Part shown: one piece after another, positions 40,731-50,163 of the stretch
Position numbering within the stretch: position 1 is the first letter of the stretch
Layout: every line of letters starts with the position of its first letter
DNA from: Bacillus sp. AFS073361
GTDB lineage: Bacteria; Bacillota; Bacilli; Bacillales; Cytobacillaceae
DNA: 64,000 nucleotides
Reading direction: 5' to 3'
Assembly (NCBI RefSeq): GCF_002567005.1
Contig: NZ_NUZU01000004.1
Span: 186,001-250,000, forward strand
Translations under genes and position numbers: made by a program
The notes under the pieces: model-generated
The model's input: the letters and a program-made list of their open reading frames with translations, nothing else
Told to the model about the DNA's origin: nothing
The model's database searches: none

Positions 40731-40760
40731 AAAAAACCAGCTCCTCGATTGGAACTGGTC
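40731..40760 (-). terminator. Intrinsic terminator of spoIIR
   Basis: ACCAGTTCCAATCGAGGAGCTGGT hairpin followed by TTTTTTCG on the minus strand. Confidence 0.85.
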
Positions 40761-41728
40761 TAGTTAAACATCTTCTCCCACATCTCTACTACGAAAAACT
40801 TCACTTCTACCGGCTTTTCATCTTCGGAAGTATACACAGGCGCTTCCTTCTTAGCCACTTCCACTGACTCTCCCTCGTCCTCAATCAAAATCTCATTGAA
40901 CACAGGCTTCTCTTTTTCAATCAGCCTTTCCGGCTTTTTCACGACTTGATCTTTTTTCTCAACCACTTTTTCTTTCTTCTCTGCAACAGGTTCGTGTTGC
41001 ACAGCCGCTTTTTCTTCCTTTACCACGGTTTCCTCGTTCACCTTAGCTACTTTACTCTCCGACTCATCCTTAACCATGGCCACTTTTTCTTCATCATCCG
41101 TCTTGTTTGCCTTTTCTTTCCCCTTTTCCACCTTCGCCTGCGGCTTTTCCGCTTTCACTGTTTTTGCTTTCACTGTTTTTGCTTTTGCCTTCTTCTCTTC
41201 AAACCCATCACTTACAGCCACACCATTTGAAAAGTCAAGGAAGCATAATGGAGGATAAAGCACGCACCACCAGTTCGCACCTTCACCTTCACCTAATGTA
41301 ATTAAAATCGCTTGATATTCTCCTGCTGGGTATAAAAATTGACCATATAATTTCGTTGGAAACTGAACCTTACCAAATTCGACTTTCACCGACTGCGTCG
41401 ACCCTTGGTCACGAACCACCTTTTCCGAAATGGTTTGAATCTCAGGAAGCTTCGCATTAATGACCTTTCTTGCCTCTTCCATCGACGTTAAATCCTGTAC
41501 CCACAGTGTAATCTGCGCATTCACTGCATCGCGTACCTTCCGCTTAATCGCTTGATCCTTTTCAAAATCACTATTCGCTAGAATTCTGAGCCGAATCGCT
41601 TCCCCGGGAATCACAATTGATTCCTTCTGAGCTGCTTCCGTCTTTGGCATATATAAATTCAACATCGTTCCTAATGATAAAACGATAAGATATCCCCAAA
41701 CAATCATTTTACTTTTCAATTCTAGCAC
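40760..41728 (-). CDS. spoIIR: Stage II sporulation signalling protein SpoIIR with long charged insertion
   Basis: A 322-residue secreted protein. The N-terminus has a hydrophobic signal/anchor segment (IVWGYLIVLSLGTMLNLY); the conserved domain covers IRLRILANSDFEKDQAIKRKVRDAV to GANWWCVLYPPLCFLDF. SpoIIR is made in the forespore and triggers SpoIIGA to process pro-sigma-E in the mother cell. From memory B. subtilis SpoIIR is about 224 residues; here residues about 175-305 form a Lys/Glu-rich insertion with a short tandem repeat (KAKTV twice) before the usual C-terminus VEVKFFVVEMWEKMF. GTG at 41728 is the likely start (AAGGGA close upstream); a TTG three codons later is possible. Confidence 0.92.
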   Translation of the reverse strand: MLELKSKMIVWGYLIVLSLGTMLNLYMPKTEAAQKESIVIPGEAIRLRILANSDFEKDQAIKRKVRDAVNAQITLWVQDLTSMEEARKVINAKLPEIQTISEKVVRDQGSTQSVKVEFGKVQFPTKLYGQFLYPAGEYQAILITLGEGEGANWWCVLYPPLCFLDFSNGVAVSDGFEEKKAKAKTVKAKTVKAEKPQAKVEKGKEKANKTDDEEKVAMVKDESESKVAKVNEETVVKEEKAAVQHEPVAEKKEKVVEKKDQVVKKPERLIEKEKPVFNEILIEDEGESVEVAKKEAPVYTSEDEKPVEVKFFVVEMWEKMFN

Positions 41729-41832
41729 CGTCCCTTCGATATCTTCATTTTGGACAAAATGCCAGAATCTTAAACTATTAAATTTTAATATATTTCAGAG
41801 AGTTATGGTGTGGGAATTTTTCCGTTAATTCA

Positions 41833-41863
41833 AAAAAGCCTCGGAACTTAAGCCCCGAAGCCA
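41833..41863 (-). terminator. Intrinsic terminator overlapping the prmC stop
   Basis: GGCTTCGGGGCTTAAGTTCCGAGGC folds into a hairpin that contains the prmC stop codon, followed by TTTTTTG. Confidence 0.8.
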
Positions 41864-42813
41864 ATCTCCGCAAACACCATCCGGTCCCTGCCATTAATAT
41901 CATTCACGATCTCCACTTTGGAGCCTTCAAAGGCCTTTCGCAAAAGCCCCGCTACCGCTTCGCCCTGACCGGCCCCAATCTCGAAACCAACCAGCGCACG
42001 CGCTTCTAACACCTGCGGCAGCTCGACCATAAAGCGGCGGTAGAAATCCAAACCATCCGTCCCCGCAAACAACGCCCGATGCGGCTCATGCTCCGTCACA
42101 ACCTCCGACATCGTCGTGATATCCCCGAGCGGAATATAAGGCGGATTCGAGAGAACCACATCAAACCGAGTCCCACTCTCCAAAAACGGCCCCAGCAAAT
42201 CCCCCTGCAAAAACTCCACCTCAGCCCCAAGCCGCTCCGCATTCTCCCGCGCCACAGCCAAAGACGCCTCCGCAATATCGGTGCCTGACACCATAAACAC
42301 TGGCTCCGCAGTACTATCGGTGCCATTATTGGTGCCTGACACCATTAACCCTACTTCCGTAGTTCTATTGGTGCCTGACACCACCCTAAGTTCTGCTTCT
42401 TCCAGTTTCATGGTGATGGCGATGGCGCCGCTGCCGGTTCCGATGTCGGCCAGCTTGATGACTTGTTTCGTGCCGCCAAACAGCCGCTTGATGCGCTGGA
42501 GGGCACCGTAGACGAGTTCTTCTGTTTCCGGTCTCGGGATCAGTACCTCTTCATTGACGAGAAACGGCCGTCCGTAAAACTCCTCTGTCCCGATAATATA
42601 CTGGACCGGCACACCCTTCGCATGGTCAAAAACCGCTTGTTCAAAGTCCTCCCACACACCCGGCGCTAACTCGTCACGCATATTCGCAAACAACTGCGCC
42701 CGGCTCATCCCAGTGAAATGGCGCAGCAAAAGCTCACCCGCATTGGCATCCCTACCCGCTGGACCTAAAAAAGAAGAAGCCCATTGAAGAGCTTCGAATA
42801 CTTTTTTACTCAT
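41848..42813 (-). CDS. prmC: Peptide chain release factor N5-glutamine methyltransferase with repeat-derived insertion
   Basis: A 321-residue SAM-dependent methyltransferase that methylates the GGQ glutamine of release factors. N-terminal helical domain (about 1-85), SAM motif [16 protein letters not shown], catalytic NPPY in [12 protein letters not shown]. The SAM-ribose motif [11 protein letters not shown] is preceded by an insertion of about 30 residues (145-175) that carries VSGT three times, each encoded by a GGTGTCAGGCACC copy. Family members are about 288 long. ATG at 42813 overlaps the prfA end by 8 bp. Whether the insertion is tolerated by the enzyme is unknown; the frame is intact. 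Confidence 0.92.
   Translation of the reverse strand: MSKKVFEALQWASSFLGPAGRDANAGELLLRHFTGMSRAQLFANMRDELAPGVWEDFEQAVFDHAKGVPVQYIIGTEEFYGRPFLVNEEVLIPRPETEELVYGALQRIKRLFGGTKQVIKLADIGTGSGAIAITMKLEEAELRVVSGTNRTTEVGLMVSGTNNGTDSTAEPVFMVSGTDIAEASLAVARENAERLGAEVEFLQGDLLGPFLESGTRFDVVLSNPPYIPLGDITTMSEVVTEHEPHRALFAGTDGLDFYRRFMVELPQVLEARALVGFEIGAGQGEAVAGLLRKAFEGSKVEIVNDINGRDRMVFAEIGFGA
42280..42382. repeat. Three GGTGTCAGGCACC copies inside prmC
   Basis: Perfect copies at 42280-42292, 42331-42343 and 42370-42382 on the coding strand, 51 and 39 bp apart (multiples of three), all read Val-Ser-Gly-Thr. A partial ATCGGTGCCATTA near 42317 may be a fourth, decayed copy. Confidence 0.92.
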
Positions 42814-43885
42814 TTGAGGAATCTTCCAGCCTGCGCGCTTGATCATCCATAATCAGCGCATCGATGATATCATCGAGCTTGCCCTCCAAAATTTGATCAA
42901 GCTTTTGAATCGTTAAGCCGATGCGGTGGTCCGTCACCCGGTTTTGCGGGAAGTTGTACGTGCGAATCCGTTCTGAACGATCACCCGTACCAACCGCTGA
43001 TTTACGCACAGAATCATACTCCGCTTGTGCTTCCTGCTGATACTTATCATAAATGCGGGCACGTAGTACCTTCATCGCTTTATCCTTATTCTTATGCTGC
43101 GATTTCTCATCTTGAATTGAAACAACAATCCCCGTCGGAATATGCGTTAAACGAACCGCTGACATCGTCGTATTAACGGACTGTCCGCCGGCGCCGCTCG
43201 ATGCAAACGCATCAAAACGGATATCTTTATCATTGATTTCTACGTCTACTTCTTCTGCTTCAGGCAAACAAACCACTGTCGCCGTTGACGTATGAATCCG
43301 GCCGCTTGATTCCGTCTCCGGAACACGCTGTACACGGTGTGCGCCGTTTTCAAACTTCAATTTTGAATAAGCACCCTGGCCATTAATCATAAAGCTGATT
43401 TCCTTGTATCCGCCAAGACCAGTCGGGCTCGCATCAAGTACATCAATCTTCCAGCCTTGCGCTTCCGCAAAACGGCTGTACATGCGATATAAATTTCCAG
43501 CAAACAAAGCCGCCTCGTCTCCGCCCGCTGCGCCGCGGATTTCAAAGATAACGTTTTTGTCATCGTTTGGATCCTTCGGAATCAACAAGATCTTCATCTT
43601 CGCTTCCAAATCCACGATTTGCGCTTCCAGTTCGTTAACTTCTTCCTTCACCATTTCACGCATCTCAGCATCCAGCTTTTCATCCAGCATCGCTTTCGCA
43701 TCCTGAAGCTGTGAGCGCGCCTCTTTATATTCACGATACGTTTGTACTGTTTCTTGTATATCAGATTGTTCTTTTGAATAATCACGTAGTTTTTTTGAAT
43801 CATTAATAATCTCTGGGTCGCTCAAAAGTTCATTCAACTTATCATAGCGATCTTCCACCGATTGAAGACGATCAAACACAGTCAA
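42806..43885 (-). CDS. prfA: Peptide chain release factor 1
   Basis: A 359-residue release factor: GGQ motif in [20 protein letters not shown] and a tripeptide-anticodon region ([13 protein letters not shown]) typical of RF1, reading UAA and UAG. The start is GTG at 43885 with GAGGTGA upstream. Followed by prmC with an 8-bp overlap, so enzyme and target are co-expressed. Confidence 0.97.
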   Translation of the reverse strand: MTVFDRLQSVEDRYDKLNELLSDPEIINDSKKLRDYSKEQSDIQETVQTYREYKEARSQLQDAKAMLDEKLDAEMREMVKEEVNELEAQIVDLEAKMKILLIPKDPNDDKNVIFEIRGAAGGDEAALFAGNLYRMYSRFAEAQGWKIDVLDASPTGLGGYKEISFMINGQGAYSKLKFENGAHRVQRVPETESSGRIHTSTATVVCLPEAEEVDVEINDKDIRFDAFASSGAGGQSVNTTMSAVRLTHIPTGIVVSIQDEKSQHKNKDKAMKVLRARIYDKYQQEAQAEYDSVRKSAVGTGDRSERIRTYNFPQNRVTDHRIGLTIQKLDQILEGKLDDIIDALIMDDQARRLEDSSNE

Positions 43886-44002
43886 TTCACCTCAATTTTT
43901 TGTCCATAACATTCTAATTATAGTATAGGTGAAAACAACCGTCAAAACCAAATTCTAGGGAGATATTTTTAAAAAAGAGATTTTTGGATCAAAATATAAA
44001 AA

Positions 44003-44034
44003 AGCTGGCTTACCGTCATCACGATAAGCCAACC
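44003..44034 (-). terminator. Intrinsic terminator of the efflux gene
   Basis: GTTGGCTTATCG/CGGTAAGCCAGC hairpin followed by TTTTTTAT on the minus strand. Confidence 0.85.
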
Positions 44035-44048
44035 TAAAAGATCAATTT

Positions 44049-45563
44049 TTATTGAAGGGCTGCAGGCTTCATTTGGTTGTTTTCTTGCTGGTCTAACTGT
44101 TTGACCACTGCTTCACTTGTATCCACACGTTTAACGAATAAGGCTAATACAAGCGCGACAATATTAATGGCAAGAGTAACATAAAATGAATATTGAATAC
44201 CCGCTAATAATGCTTGCTTAGTTAATAGAGCAGTAGACGCTTCTGTCAGCGTTGTCGGATCGACCCCAGACATTAAGCTGGTTGCTTCTGTTTTTGTCAC
44301 AGAATTCATGATCGTAATCAGAATAGCGGTACCAATCGAACCAGACACTTGCTGTGCTGTATTGTTGATCGCTGTCCCATGCGGGTTTAAGCGTGTTGGT
44401 AATTGATTTAGCCCGTTTGTCATGATTGGCATCATGACCATTGACATACCAAACATCCTTAATGTGTAAACTAGAACAATATAGGAGTAACTAGAATCGA
44501 TTTGCAAGTTTGCTAGCATGTAAGTTGAAATTGCTGTAACCACAAGTCCGACTACTGCTAGAATACGAGGACCAAATTTATCAAACAGTTTCCCTGTAAT
44601 GGGCATCATAATCCCCATCACAATGGCACCAGGCAGCATCATTAAACCTGAATCAAGTGGTGAAATCCCCCGTACATTTTGAACATAAGCCGGTGTTAAA
44701 ATCATACCAGAGAACATGGCCACTGCGTTCACAATCGCAATTACCGATCCAAGCGCAAACATTGGGTACTTGTATACACGCAAATCTAATAATGGCTCTT
44801 TCATTTTTAATTGACGAACAATGAAGGCTAGGAGCGCGATCCCACCCACGATTAATGTAGTTAACACAATTGTATCTGTCCATCCATCTGAACTCGCCGA
44901 ACTAAAGCCGTATAGCAAGCCGCCAAAACCAATACTAGATAATACCACAGAAATATAATCAAGTTTTGCACTTTTGTTTTGTTCCATTACATTTTCAAGT
45001 TTCCAAACAGCTAATAATAAACTAATAACCGCTAACGGTAAAATCATTTCGAAAAGAACGCGCCAGTCATAGTACTCTACAATGTAACCTGATAATGTAG
45101 GGCCAATTGCCGGGGCTGTAATCATAACTAATCCAAAAATACCCATTGCCGTCCCACGCTGTTCACGTGGAAAACTTACTAACATAATATTCATTAATAA
45201 TGGTCCCATGACCGAAGAACCCGCCGCTTGAATCATTCGCCCTGTGAGCAGCAGTCCAAAGTTCGGAGCAAAGGCCGCCACTGCAGTCCCTAGGGTGAAA
45301 ATTGCCATCGATGTAATAAATAAGCGACGATTTGAAAAACGTGTTAATAAAAAGGCTGATGCAGGAATTAATATCCCACTGACCAGCATATATCCTGTCG
45401 ATAACCACTGAACCGTTGAATAATCTTTTATTTTTAAGTCCACCATAATCGATGGCAGCGCTACATTTAAAAGTGAGTTATTGAGAAAAGAAACCATTGC
45501 CCCAATAAATAAAATTGCGATCATTAAATATGGTGGTTTTCTTTGTTGTAATGTTGTACCCAT
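44049..45563 (-). CDS. DHA2-family (EmrB/QacA-type) drug efflux transporter
   Basis: A 504-residue major-facilitator protein with 14 predicted membrane helices. Motif A-like loop LLTRFSNRRLF after the second helix, motif C-type GLVMITAPAIGPTLSGYI in helix 5, and a later GKLFDKFGPR. DHA2 proteins export cationic or lipophilic drugs by proton antiport. It is 20 bp downstream of a tetR gene with AAGGGGAT before the ATG; the pair looks like a repressor-pump operon. The substrate is not readable. This pair interrupts the usual prfA-tdk neighbourhood of B. subtilis. Confidence 0.9.
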   Translation of the reverse strand: MGTTLQQRKPPYLMIAILFIGAMVSFLNNSLLNVALPSIMVDLKIKDYSTVQWLSTGYMLVSGILIPASAFLLTRFSNRRLFITSMAIFTLGTAVAAFAPNFGLLLTGRMIQAAGSSVMGPLLMNIMLVSFPREQRGTAMGIFGLVMITAPAIGPTLSGYIVEYYDWRVLFEMILPLAVISLLLAVWKLENVMEQNKSAKLDYISVVLSSIGFGGLLYGFSSASSDGWTDTIVLTTLIVGGIALLAFIVRQLKMKEPLLDLRVYKYPMFALGSVIAIVNAVAMFSGMILTPAYVQNVRGISPLDSGLMMLPGAIVMGIMMPITGKLFDKFGPRILAVVGLVVTAISTYMLANLQIDSSYSYIVLVYTLRMFGMSMVMMPIMTNGLNQLPTRLNPHGTAINNTAQQVSGSIGTAILITIMNSVTKTEATSLMSGVDPTTLTEASTALLTKQALLAGIQYSFYVTLAINIVALVLALFVKRVDTSEAVVKQLDQQENNQMKPAALQ

Positions 45564-45583
45564 CTATCCTATCCCCTTGTCCT

Positions 45584-46207
45584 TTATTTAGATTCTTTTT
45601 TATAAAATCCTCTTTTTAGTAAGTCCATTTGCTCTCTATAATTCCTCAGCGCTTCTTCATCCGTCCATTCCTTTACAATCATTTGGATCAAATTTTGAAA
45701 GGTTACCGCACCCATCATTTTTAAAATATGGTGTAGTTCTTCATCACTTTCGACGTTTAAATTTTCTCTATTGATGAGGCTGACTGTATTTAAAAACTGA
45801 GTTTTTTGATTTTGCTCATAAACATGATTGGCGAAAGTTTTCTCTACTTTATAATTCATATTTAAAAACGCATATTTAAAAAAGTTTTGGTGTTCTTGAT
45901 TTTTATGGAATGTTATCAAAAATTGAAATGACTCCATAAAGGTCTCAAATAGATCCCCATTCTTTTCTTTAAGGATGCCAATAAATCGATCACTATTTTT
46001 TTGCGCAAGTTGGTTCAACAAGAAATAATAAATATCCTCTTTATCCTCAAAATATTGGTAAAAGCTCCCTCTTGGAATTCCCGCACTTTTGATGATATTT
46101 GCAATAGATGCTTCATGTAATGGGACTCTGGAGAATTCCTCTTTAGCAGCTTCAATTAATTTATCCTGCTTATCTTTCGGTAAGTGAAAATAGGTTTGTT
46201 TTGGCAT
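45584..46207 (-). CDS. TetR-family transcriptional regulator of the efflux pump
   Basis: A 207-residue repressor with an N-terminal HTH (KLIEAAKEEFSRVPLHEASIANIIKSAGIPRGSFYQYFEDKEDIYYFLL) and a divergent ligand-binding C-terminus. ATG at 46207 has AGGAG 7 nt upstream; the longer frame to 46234 is in the operator region. Three TGACANNNTGTCA operators cover its promoter, so it very probably represses itself and the downstream pump until a drug binds. Confidence 0.9.
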   Translation of the reverse strand: MPKQTYFHLPKDKQDKLIEAAKEEFSRVPLHEASIANIIKSAGIPRGSFYQYFEDKEDIYYFLLNQLAQKNSDRFIGILKEKNGDLFETFMESFQFLITFHKNQEHQNFFKYAFLNMNYKVEKTFANHVYEQNQKTQFLNTVSLINRENLNVESDEELHHILKMMGAVTFQNLIQMIVKEWTDEEALRNYREQMDLLKRGFYKKESK

Positions 46208-46228
46208 TGCTTCGCTCCTATACGTATG

Positions 46229-46298
46229 TGACATCTTGTCATAAACTGATTATATATGACACTGTGTCATGTGTCAACAAAAAAGTGACAGTGTGTCA
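46229..46298. promoter_or_regulatory. tetR-efflux promoter with three TGACANNNTGTCA operators
   Basis: Consensus sigma-A promoter on the minus strand: TTGACA at 46272-46277, 17-bp spacer, TATAAT at 46249-46254. Operators TGACATCTTGTCA (46229-46241), TGACACTGTGTCA (46257-46269, in the spacer) and TGACAGTGTGTCA (46286-46298) are 28 and 29 bp apart. Binding of the middle site would block polymerase. Confidence 0.88.
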
Positions 46299-46304
46299 TA
46301 GCAC

Positions 46305-46335
46305 TAAAAAAACATGCCCTGAAATTCAGAGCATG
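46305..46335 (-). terminator. Intrinsic terminator of the YhcN/YlaJ lipoprotein gene
   Basis: CATGCTCTGAATTTCAGGGCATG hairpin followed by TTTTTTTAG on the minus strand, directly after the stop at 46336. Confidence 0.85.
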
Positions 46336-46845
46336 CTACCTACGATCTTCCTTTACGCGTACCTCTATTTTATAGCGCGGCAAAGCCTGAATGAGTTTGT
46401 GATGAAGCCGGGCCTCTGCCTTCACTTTTCCCTGCTCAGACTGTATTCCCTTTTTATAAACAGATACCCACATCCGGTCACCATTGACCCAGACCGAATC
46501 GGCCGTAAATTCCTTTGAATGAGCAATCACTTGTTTGGCCTTGTTGATATCTTCGCCTGTGTCTTTTCCGCCGCCCGTTTCAGAGCCGCTACCCGTTCGA
46601 TTCAGGTTGAGGAAATTAGGATTTTGGTTGGTAATATCATCTTCCACCATCCGCTGCTTATTTTCACCGCGGTTGGACATATTTGCTGGCGTATTGCCGT
46701 CACGGTTGGACATATAATTTGGTGCAGACCGGTCATTCTTAAGGTCATATGCCGCTTCATTGCCATGATTCCCACCTTCATTCCCATTACAGCCGCTGAC
46801 TAAAAACATCATACATAATGAGAGAAACAACAAAAACTTTTGCAT
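46336..46845 (-). CDS. YhcN/YlaJ-family sporulation lipoprotein
   Basis: A 169-residue lipoprotein: signal peptide with lipobox VSGC (Cys at about residue 19), an Asn/Gly-rich linker (about 20-90), and a C-terminal domain DINKAKQVIAHSKEFTADSVWVNGDRMWV-LP-YKIEVRV of the YhcN/YlaJ family, whose members sit in the spore inner membrane or coat. ATG at 46845 follows GGGAGGTG; the longer frame to 47010 runs into the upstream repeat array and is spurious. Monocistronic. Confidence 0.82.
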   Translation of the reverse strand: MQKFLLFLSLCMMFLVSGCNGNEGGNHGNEAAYDLKNDRSAPNYMSNRDGNTPANMSNRGENKQRMVEDDITNQNPNFLNLNRTGSGSETGGGKDTGEDINKAKQVIAHSKEFTADSVWVNGDRMWVSVYKKGIQSEQGKVKAEARLHHKLIQALPRYKIEVRVKEDRR

Positions 46846-46938
46846 CTTACACCTCCCATTACTATCATGCCCGGAGTTTGCTGCAACTGGACGAGTGAAA
46901 TCTTTCCAAGCAGTAAAATTCGGCTGAGTTTGAATGGG

Positions 46939-47056
46939 ATTTCGCCGAACCTGTGCTGAATTTCGCCAAACAACATCGGGATCTCGCCGAACATACCCGA
47001 GATTTCGCACAACTCAAAAACAATTTCGCCAAACCATCCAACAATTTCGCCAACGC
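46939..47056. repeat. 21-bp periodic repeat array D (six units, core TTTCGCCRAAC)
   Basis: The central C of TCGC lies at 46943, 46964, 46985, 47006, 47027 and 47048, exact 21-bp steps. A possible weaker unit TTCGGC is at 46919. It lies between the tdk terminator and the lipoprotein gene. Confidence 0.92.
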
Positions 47057-47101
47057 CCAAAAATCACACTTAAAAACCAAAAACCACAATCCCTAACCAA
47101 A

Positions 47102-47138
47102 CAAAAAAACTGCCCGAGAATCCCCTTCTCAGACAGTT
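47102..47138 (-). terminator. Intrinsic terminator of tdk
   Basis: ACTGTCTGAGAAGGGGATTC/TCGGGCAGT hairpin followed by TTTTTTTG on the minus strand. Confidence 0.85.
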
Positions 47139-47168
47139 GTAGTTAATCATAGTGTTTAGCTCATTTAC

Positions 47169-47181
47169 GGTGTCAGGCACT
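47169..47181. repeat. GGTGTCAGGCACT, one-mismatch copy of the 13-mer
   Basis: Between tdk and its terminator. A partial CGACACCCTGAT follows 16 bp later and could be the decayed second arm. Confidence 0.7.
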
Positions 47182-47209
47182 AATTATGTAAACTGACGAC
47201 ACCCTGATA

Positions 47210-47827
47210 TTAATTTGTTGCTTCTTGCTCGATGCTTATCCGGGAGACTGCAGTCTTTGGGACTTCGTGGTGATGGCGGCAGCGTGGCTCGTATGCTTCA
47301 GAGGCGCCCACTAAGATGACTGGGTCATGGTAAGAAGCTGGATGTCCATCAATCAAGCGCTGCGTTCGGCTTGATGGTGAACCGCACACCGAACAGACTG
47401 CCTGCAGCTTCGTCACTGATTCAGCAATGGCCATCAACGCTGGCATTTGACCAAACGGCTCTCCGCGGAAATCCATATCCAAACCGGCACAAACCACTCG
47501 ATGGCCGCTGTCAGCCAGCTGCTGCACAATCCGCACAATTCCTTCATCAAAAAACTGAACCTCATCAATCGCAATAATATCGATATCGGCTTCCACATGG
47601 TGGAGAATCTCCATCGAATGAGCAATTGGTTTCGCATGAAAAGAAGAACCATTATGGGACACAACCTGTTGATCGTGATAGCGATTATCAATTTTCGGCT
47701 TAAACACAGCAATTTTTTGTTTAGCGAACTGAGCCCGTCTCACACGGCGGATCAATTCCTCCGATTTCCCAGAAAACATACTGCCACAGATAACCTCAAC
47801 CCATCCGCTTTGCTTCATTAAATACAT
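47210..47827 (-). CDS. tdk: Thymidine kinase
   Basis: A 205-residue type II thymidine kinase phosphorylating thymidine to dTMP. P-loop [12 protein letters not shown], Walker-B-like AIDEVQFFD, lasso region [34 protein letters not shown] with two Cys of the zinc site (CSVCG). ATG at 47827 ([12 protein letters not shown]) follows AAGGAGACG; the frame upstream is not coding. Confidence 0.95.
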   Translation of the reverse strand: MYLMKQSGWVEVICGSMFSGKSEELIRRVRRAQFAKQKIAVFKPKIDNRYHDQQVVSHNGSSFHAKPIAHSMEILHHVEADIDIIAIDEVQFFDEGIVRIVQQLADSGHRVVCAGLDMDFRGEPFGQMPALMAIAESVTKLQAVCSVCGSPSSRTQRLIDGHPASYHDPVILVGASEAYEPRCRHHHEVPKTAVSRISIEQEATN

Positions 47828-47888
47828 AAAACGGCGTCTCCTTCCTAGCAAATCCATAAAATCTATTTCAAAAAGTGAATTTATTTAA

Positions 47889-47925
47889 ATAAAAAACAGG
47901 CAAGTAAGTGTTGCTTCTTGCCTGT
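47889..47925 (-). terminator. Intrinsic terminator of rpmE
   Basis: ACAGGCAAG/CTTGCCTGT hairpin followed by TTTTTTATT on the minus strand. Confidence 0.9.
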
Positions 47926-47937
47926 ACTGTTTTACAA

Positions 47938-48153
47938 TTATTGTTGCTGTTGAGTTTTGATGCCATATTTCTTGTTGAAACGGTCAACACGTCCGCCAGC
48001 TTCAGCGAATTTTTGACGACCAGTGTAGAATGGATGACATTCTGAACAAGTCTCAACACGAATTTCGTTTTTAACAGAACCAGTTTCAAATGTATTACCA
48101 CATGCACATGACACCGTTACTGTTTTATAATTTGGATGAATTCCTGCTTTCAT
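47938..48153 (-). CDS. rpmE: 50S ribosomal protein L31 (zinc-binding form)
   Basis: A 71-residue ribosomal protein with the zinc ligands CACG and [10 protein letters not shown], thus the zinc-containing (C+) paralogue rather than the zinc-free YtiA type. ATG at 48153 ([14 protein letters not shown]) follows GGAGATG. Confidence 0.96.
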   Translation of the reverse strand: MKAGIHPNYKTVTVSCACGNTFETGSVKNEIRVETCSECHPFYTGRQKFAEAGGRVDRFNKKYGIKTQQQQ

Positions 48154-48326
48154 TCTTTTCATCTCCTTCCGCCCTGAATCATTCGAAACAGAGTTATATA
48201 AAGCACCTGTCCGAAGACATGCACTGAAATACTAAAAACACACTGCACCCATTATAACAAGGGCATCCTATTTTTGCAAGTTGGGATTTGTTGGTTCTTT
48301 TTTTAAAAAAAGCTCATTTAAACATG
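48154..48326. other. Upstream region of rpmE, no gene seen
   Basis: AT-rich spacer before a GC-rich repeat; together 425 bp without a gene separate rpmE from rho. No clear promoter assigned. Confidence 0.5.
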
Positions 48327-48462
48327 CCTGTTGATTTCCTCTCCAGGCACTTCGCTTTCCGCGGGCGGTCCGGCGAGCCTCCTCGTCGCTGTGCTCCTGC
48401 GGGGTCTCCCCTGCCCCGTCCTCCCGCAGGAGTCTTCGTGCCTTCCGCTCCAACCAACAGGA
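48327..48462. repeat. GC-rich dispersed element of about 136 bp
   Basis: Begins CCTGTTGATTTCCTCTCCAG and ends CCGCTCCAACCAACAGG, so the ends are inverted (CCTGTTG/CAACAGG; GGCAC/GTGCC inside). The interior CTTTCCGCGGGCGG...CTCCTGCGGGGTCTCCC...CCCGCAGGAGTCTTCG is far richer in GC than its surroundings. Shortened relatives occur near 50075-50135 and 62215-62255. Similar elements are, from memory, common in Bacillaceae. Confidence 0.75.
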
Positions 48463-48578
48463 GCGCAAATTAACAACCATTGTCTTTGAAAAAGGAACCT
48501 ATCCAAGCCCCTCTACCATGCTTGTCCTCTACGAAGTTAACTAGGTCCGGCTTATTTGCCAGCACTCCGTCAAGCAGT

Positions 48579-49844
48579 TTACGAGCGTCTCGATTTCAGC
48601 TCTTCCCCTAGTTGGGCAAAGAACTCCTCATTCGACTTGGTCTGGCGTAATTTTTTCAAGAAACGCTCCGCAAAATCGGGTGAATCGGACATCGATTTAC
48701 GGATTGCCCATAATTTATCCAAATGATCCTTCGGAATAAGAAGCTCTTCCTTACGAGTACCAGAGCGGCGGATATCAAGCGCAGGGAAAATACGGCGCTC
48801 TGCAAGCGAACGATCGAGATGCAGTTCCATATTACCTGTCCCTTTAAATTCCTCATAAATGACGTCATCCATCCGTGAGCCGGTATCGACCAGCGCAGTC
48901 GCCAGAATCGTCAAGCTGCCGCCTTCTTCAATATTACGGGCAGCCCCGAAGAAACGCTTCGGACGGTGGAATGCTGCCGGGTCAATCCCCCCGGAAAGTG
49001 TCCGGCCGCTTGGCGGAATCACTAAGTTATAGGCACGTGCAAGACGCGTAATACTATCCATCAGGATGACCACATCACGCTTATGTTCGACTAAACGCAT
49101 CGCGCGGTCGAGCACAAGTTCCGCCACTTTAATATGGTTTTCCGGCACTTCATCAAACGTCGAACTAACCACATCCCCAGCAACCGAACGTTCAATATCG
49201 GTTACTTCCTCTGGACGTTCGTCAATCAACAGCATAATTAATTCGACTTCCGGATGATTCGTCGTAATGCTGTTGGCAATTTCTTTTAAGAGCATCGTTT
49301 TACCAGCCTTTGGAGGTGCAACGATCAATCCACGCTGCCCAAAACCAACCGGTGCGATGACATCCATAATCCTTGTTGAAAGATATTTTGGAGTAGTCTC
49401 CAATTTCATCTGGCGGTTAGGATAAAGCGGTGTCAGGCCTGGGAAGTATACCCGTTCCTTCGCCGATTCCGGATCTTCCCCGTTCACGGCTTCTACGTGC
49501 AATAGTCCATAATAACGCTCATTTTCTTTCGGAGGTCGTACCTTACCGGAAACTTTATCCCCATTACGAAGGTCGAAGCGGCGGATTTGCGATGCAGAAA
49601 TGTAGATATCTTCTGAGCTTGGCGAGTAATTGATTGGTCGTAAGAATCCAAATCCTTCTGACTGGATAATTTCTAAGACGCCTTCCATGAAAAAGTATCC
49701 CTGCTGTTCCGCGCGGGATTTCAGGATGGCAAAAATTAATTCTTTTTTTGTTAATTTGCTGTAGTAGGTCACTTTGTATTCGCGTGCCAGCTCATAAAGT
49801 TCCTTCAGCTTCATATTTTCTAAACTTGAAATTGTTAATTCCAT
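48579..49844 (-). CDS. rho: Transcription termination factor Rho
   Basis: A 421-residue hexameric RNA helicase. N-terminal Rho domain, cold-shock RNA-binding fold ([21 protein letters not shown]), Walker [10 protein letters not shown], Walker [17 protein letters not shown], and the Q/R-loop region. GTGTCAGGC at 49430 belongs to conserved coding sequence, not to the 13-mer family. It lies between glpX and rpmE as in B. subtilis. Confidence 0.97.
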   Translation of the reverse strand: MELTISSLENMKLKELYELAREYKVTYYSKLTKKELIFAILKSRAEQQGYFFMEGVLEIIQSEGFGFLRPINYSPSSEDIYISASQIRRFDLRNGDKVSGKVRPPKENERYYGLLHVEAVNGEDPESAKERVYFPGLTPLYPNRQMKLETTPKYLSTRIMDVIAPVGFGQRGLIVAPPKAGKTMLLKEIANSITTNHPEVELIMLLIDERPEEVTDIERSVAGDVVSSTFDEVPENHIKVAELVLDRAMRLVEHKRDVVILMDSITRLARAYNLVIPPSGRTLSGGIDPAAFHRPKRFFGAARNIEEGGSLTILATALVDTGSRMDDVIYEEFKGTGNMELHLDRSLAERRIFPALDIRRSGTRKEELLIPKDHLDKLWAIRKSMSDSPDFAERFLKKLRQTKSNEEFFAQLGEELKSRRS

Positions 49845-50163
49845 TTGTGCACCACACTTTTATTTTTTTCAATCCGATGTTATTAAGAGAGTTGAGGAAT
49901 AATGATAGAAGTAGAAATGAAATGAATAGAATTGCAGATATAATGCATAATAAAACAATTACTATTTTACCCTCTATGCAAAAAATTAATCAACTTATTT
50001 TTCTATTTTCGTTCATTGGGAATTTCTTCTTGAAGGATAATCCCTAATGGAGTGTAATAGGAGTTATTGGCAGCGTTAAACTTGTCTGTCGATTTCCGTT
50101 CCAAGCGCGAGCGGTTCGCGGGCGTTTTAACACAGCCTGTCATTTAAGTGATGATGCCATGAA
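49845..50163. other. Spacer upstream of rho with a shortened GC-rich repeat
   Basis: The first 190 bp are AT-rich with no gene seen. From about 50075 to 50135 the sequence (GTCGATTTCCGTTCCA...TTCGCGGGCG) is a truncated relative of the element at 48327. Confidence 0.5.

Noticed and set aside
46846..47010. N-terminal extension of the YhcN/YlaJ lipoprotein
   Set aside because: The open frame runs into the 21-bp repeat array; GGGAGGTG and the lipoprotein signal peptide fix the start at 46845.
49428..49445. Copy of the 13-mer in rho (GGTGTCAGGCCTG)
   Set aside because: It breaks off after GGTGTCAGGC and encodes the conserved Rho sequence FPGLTPLYP; a chance match.
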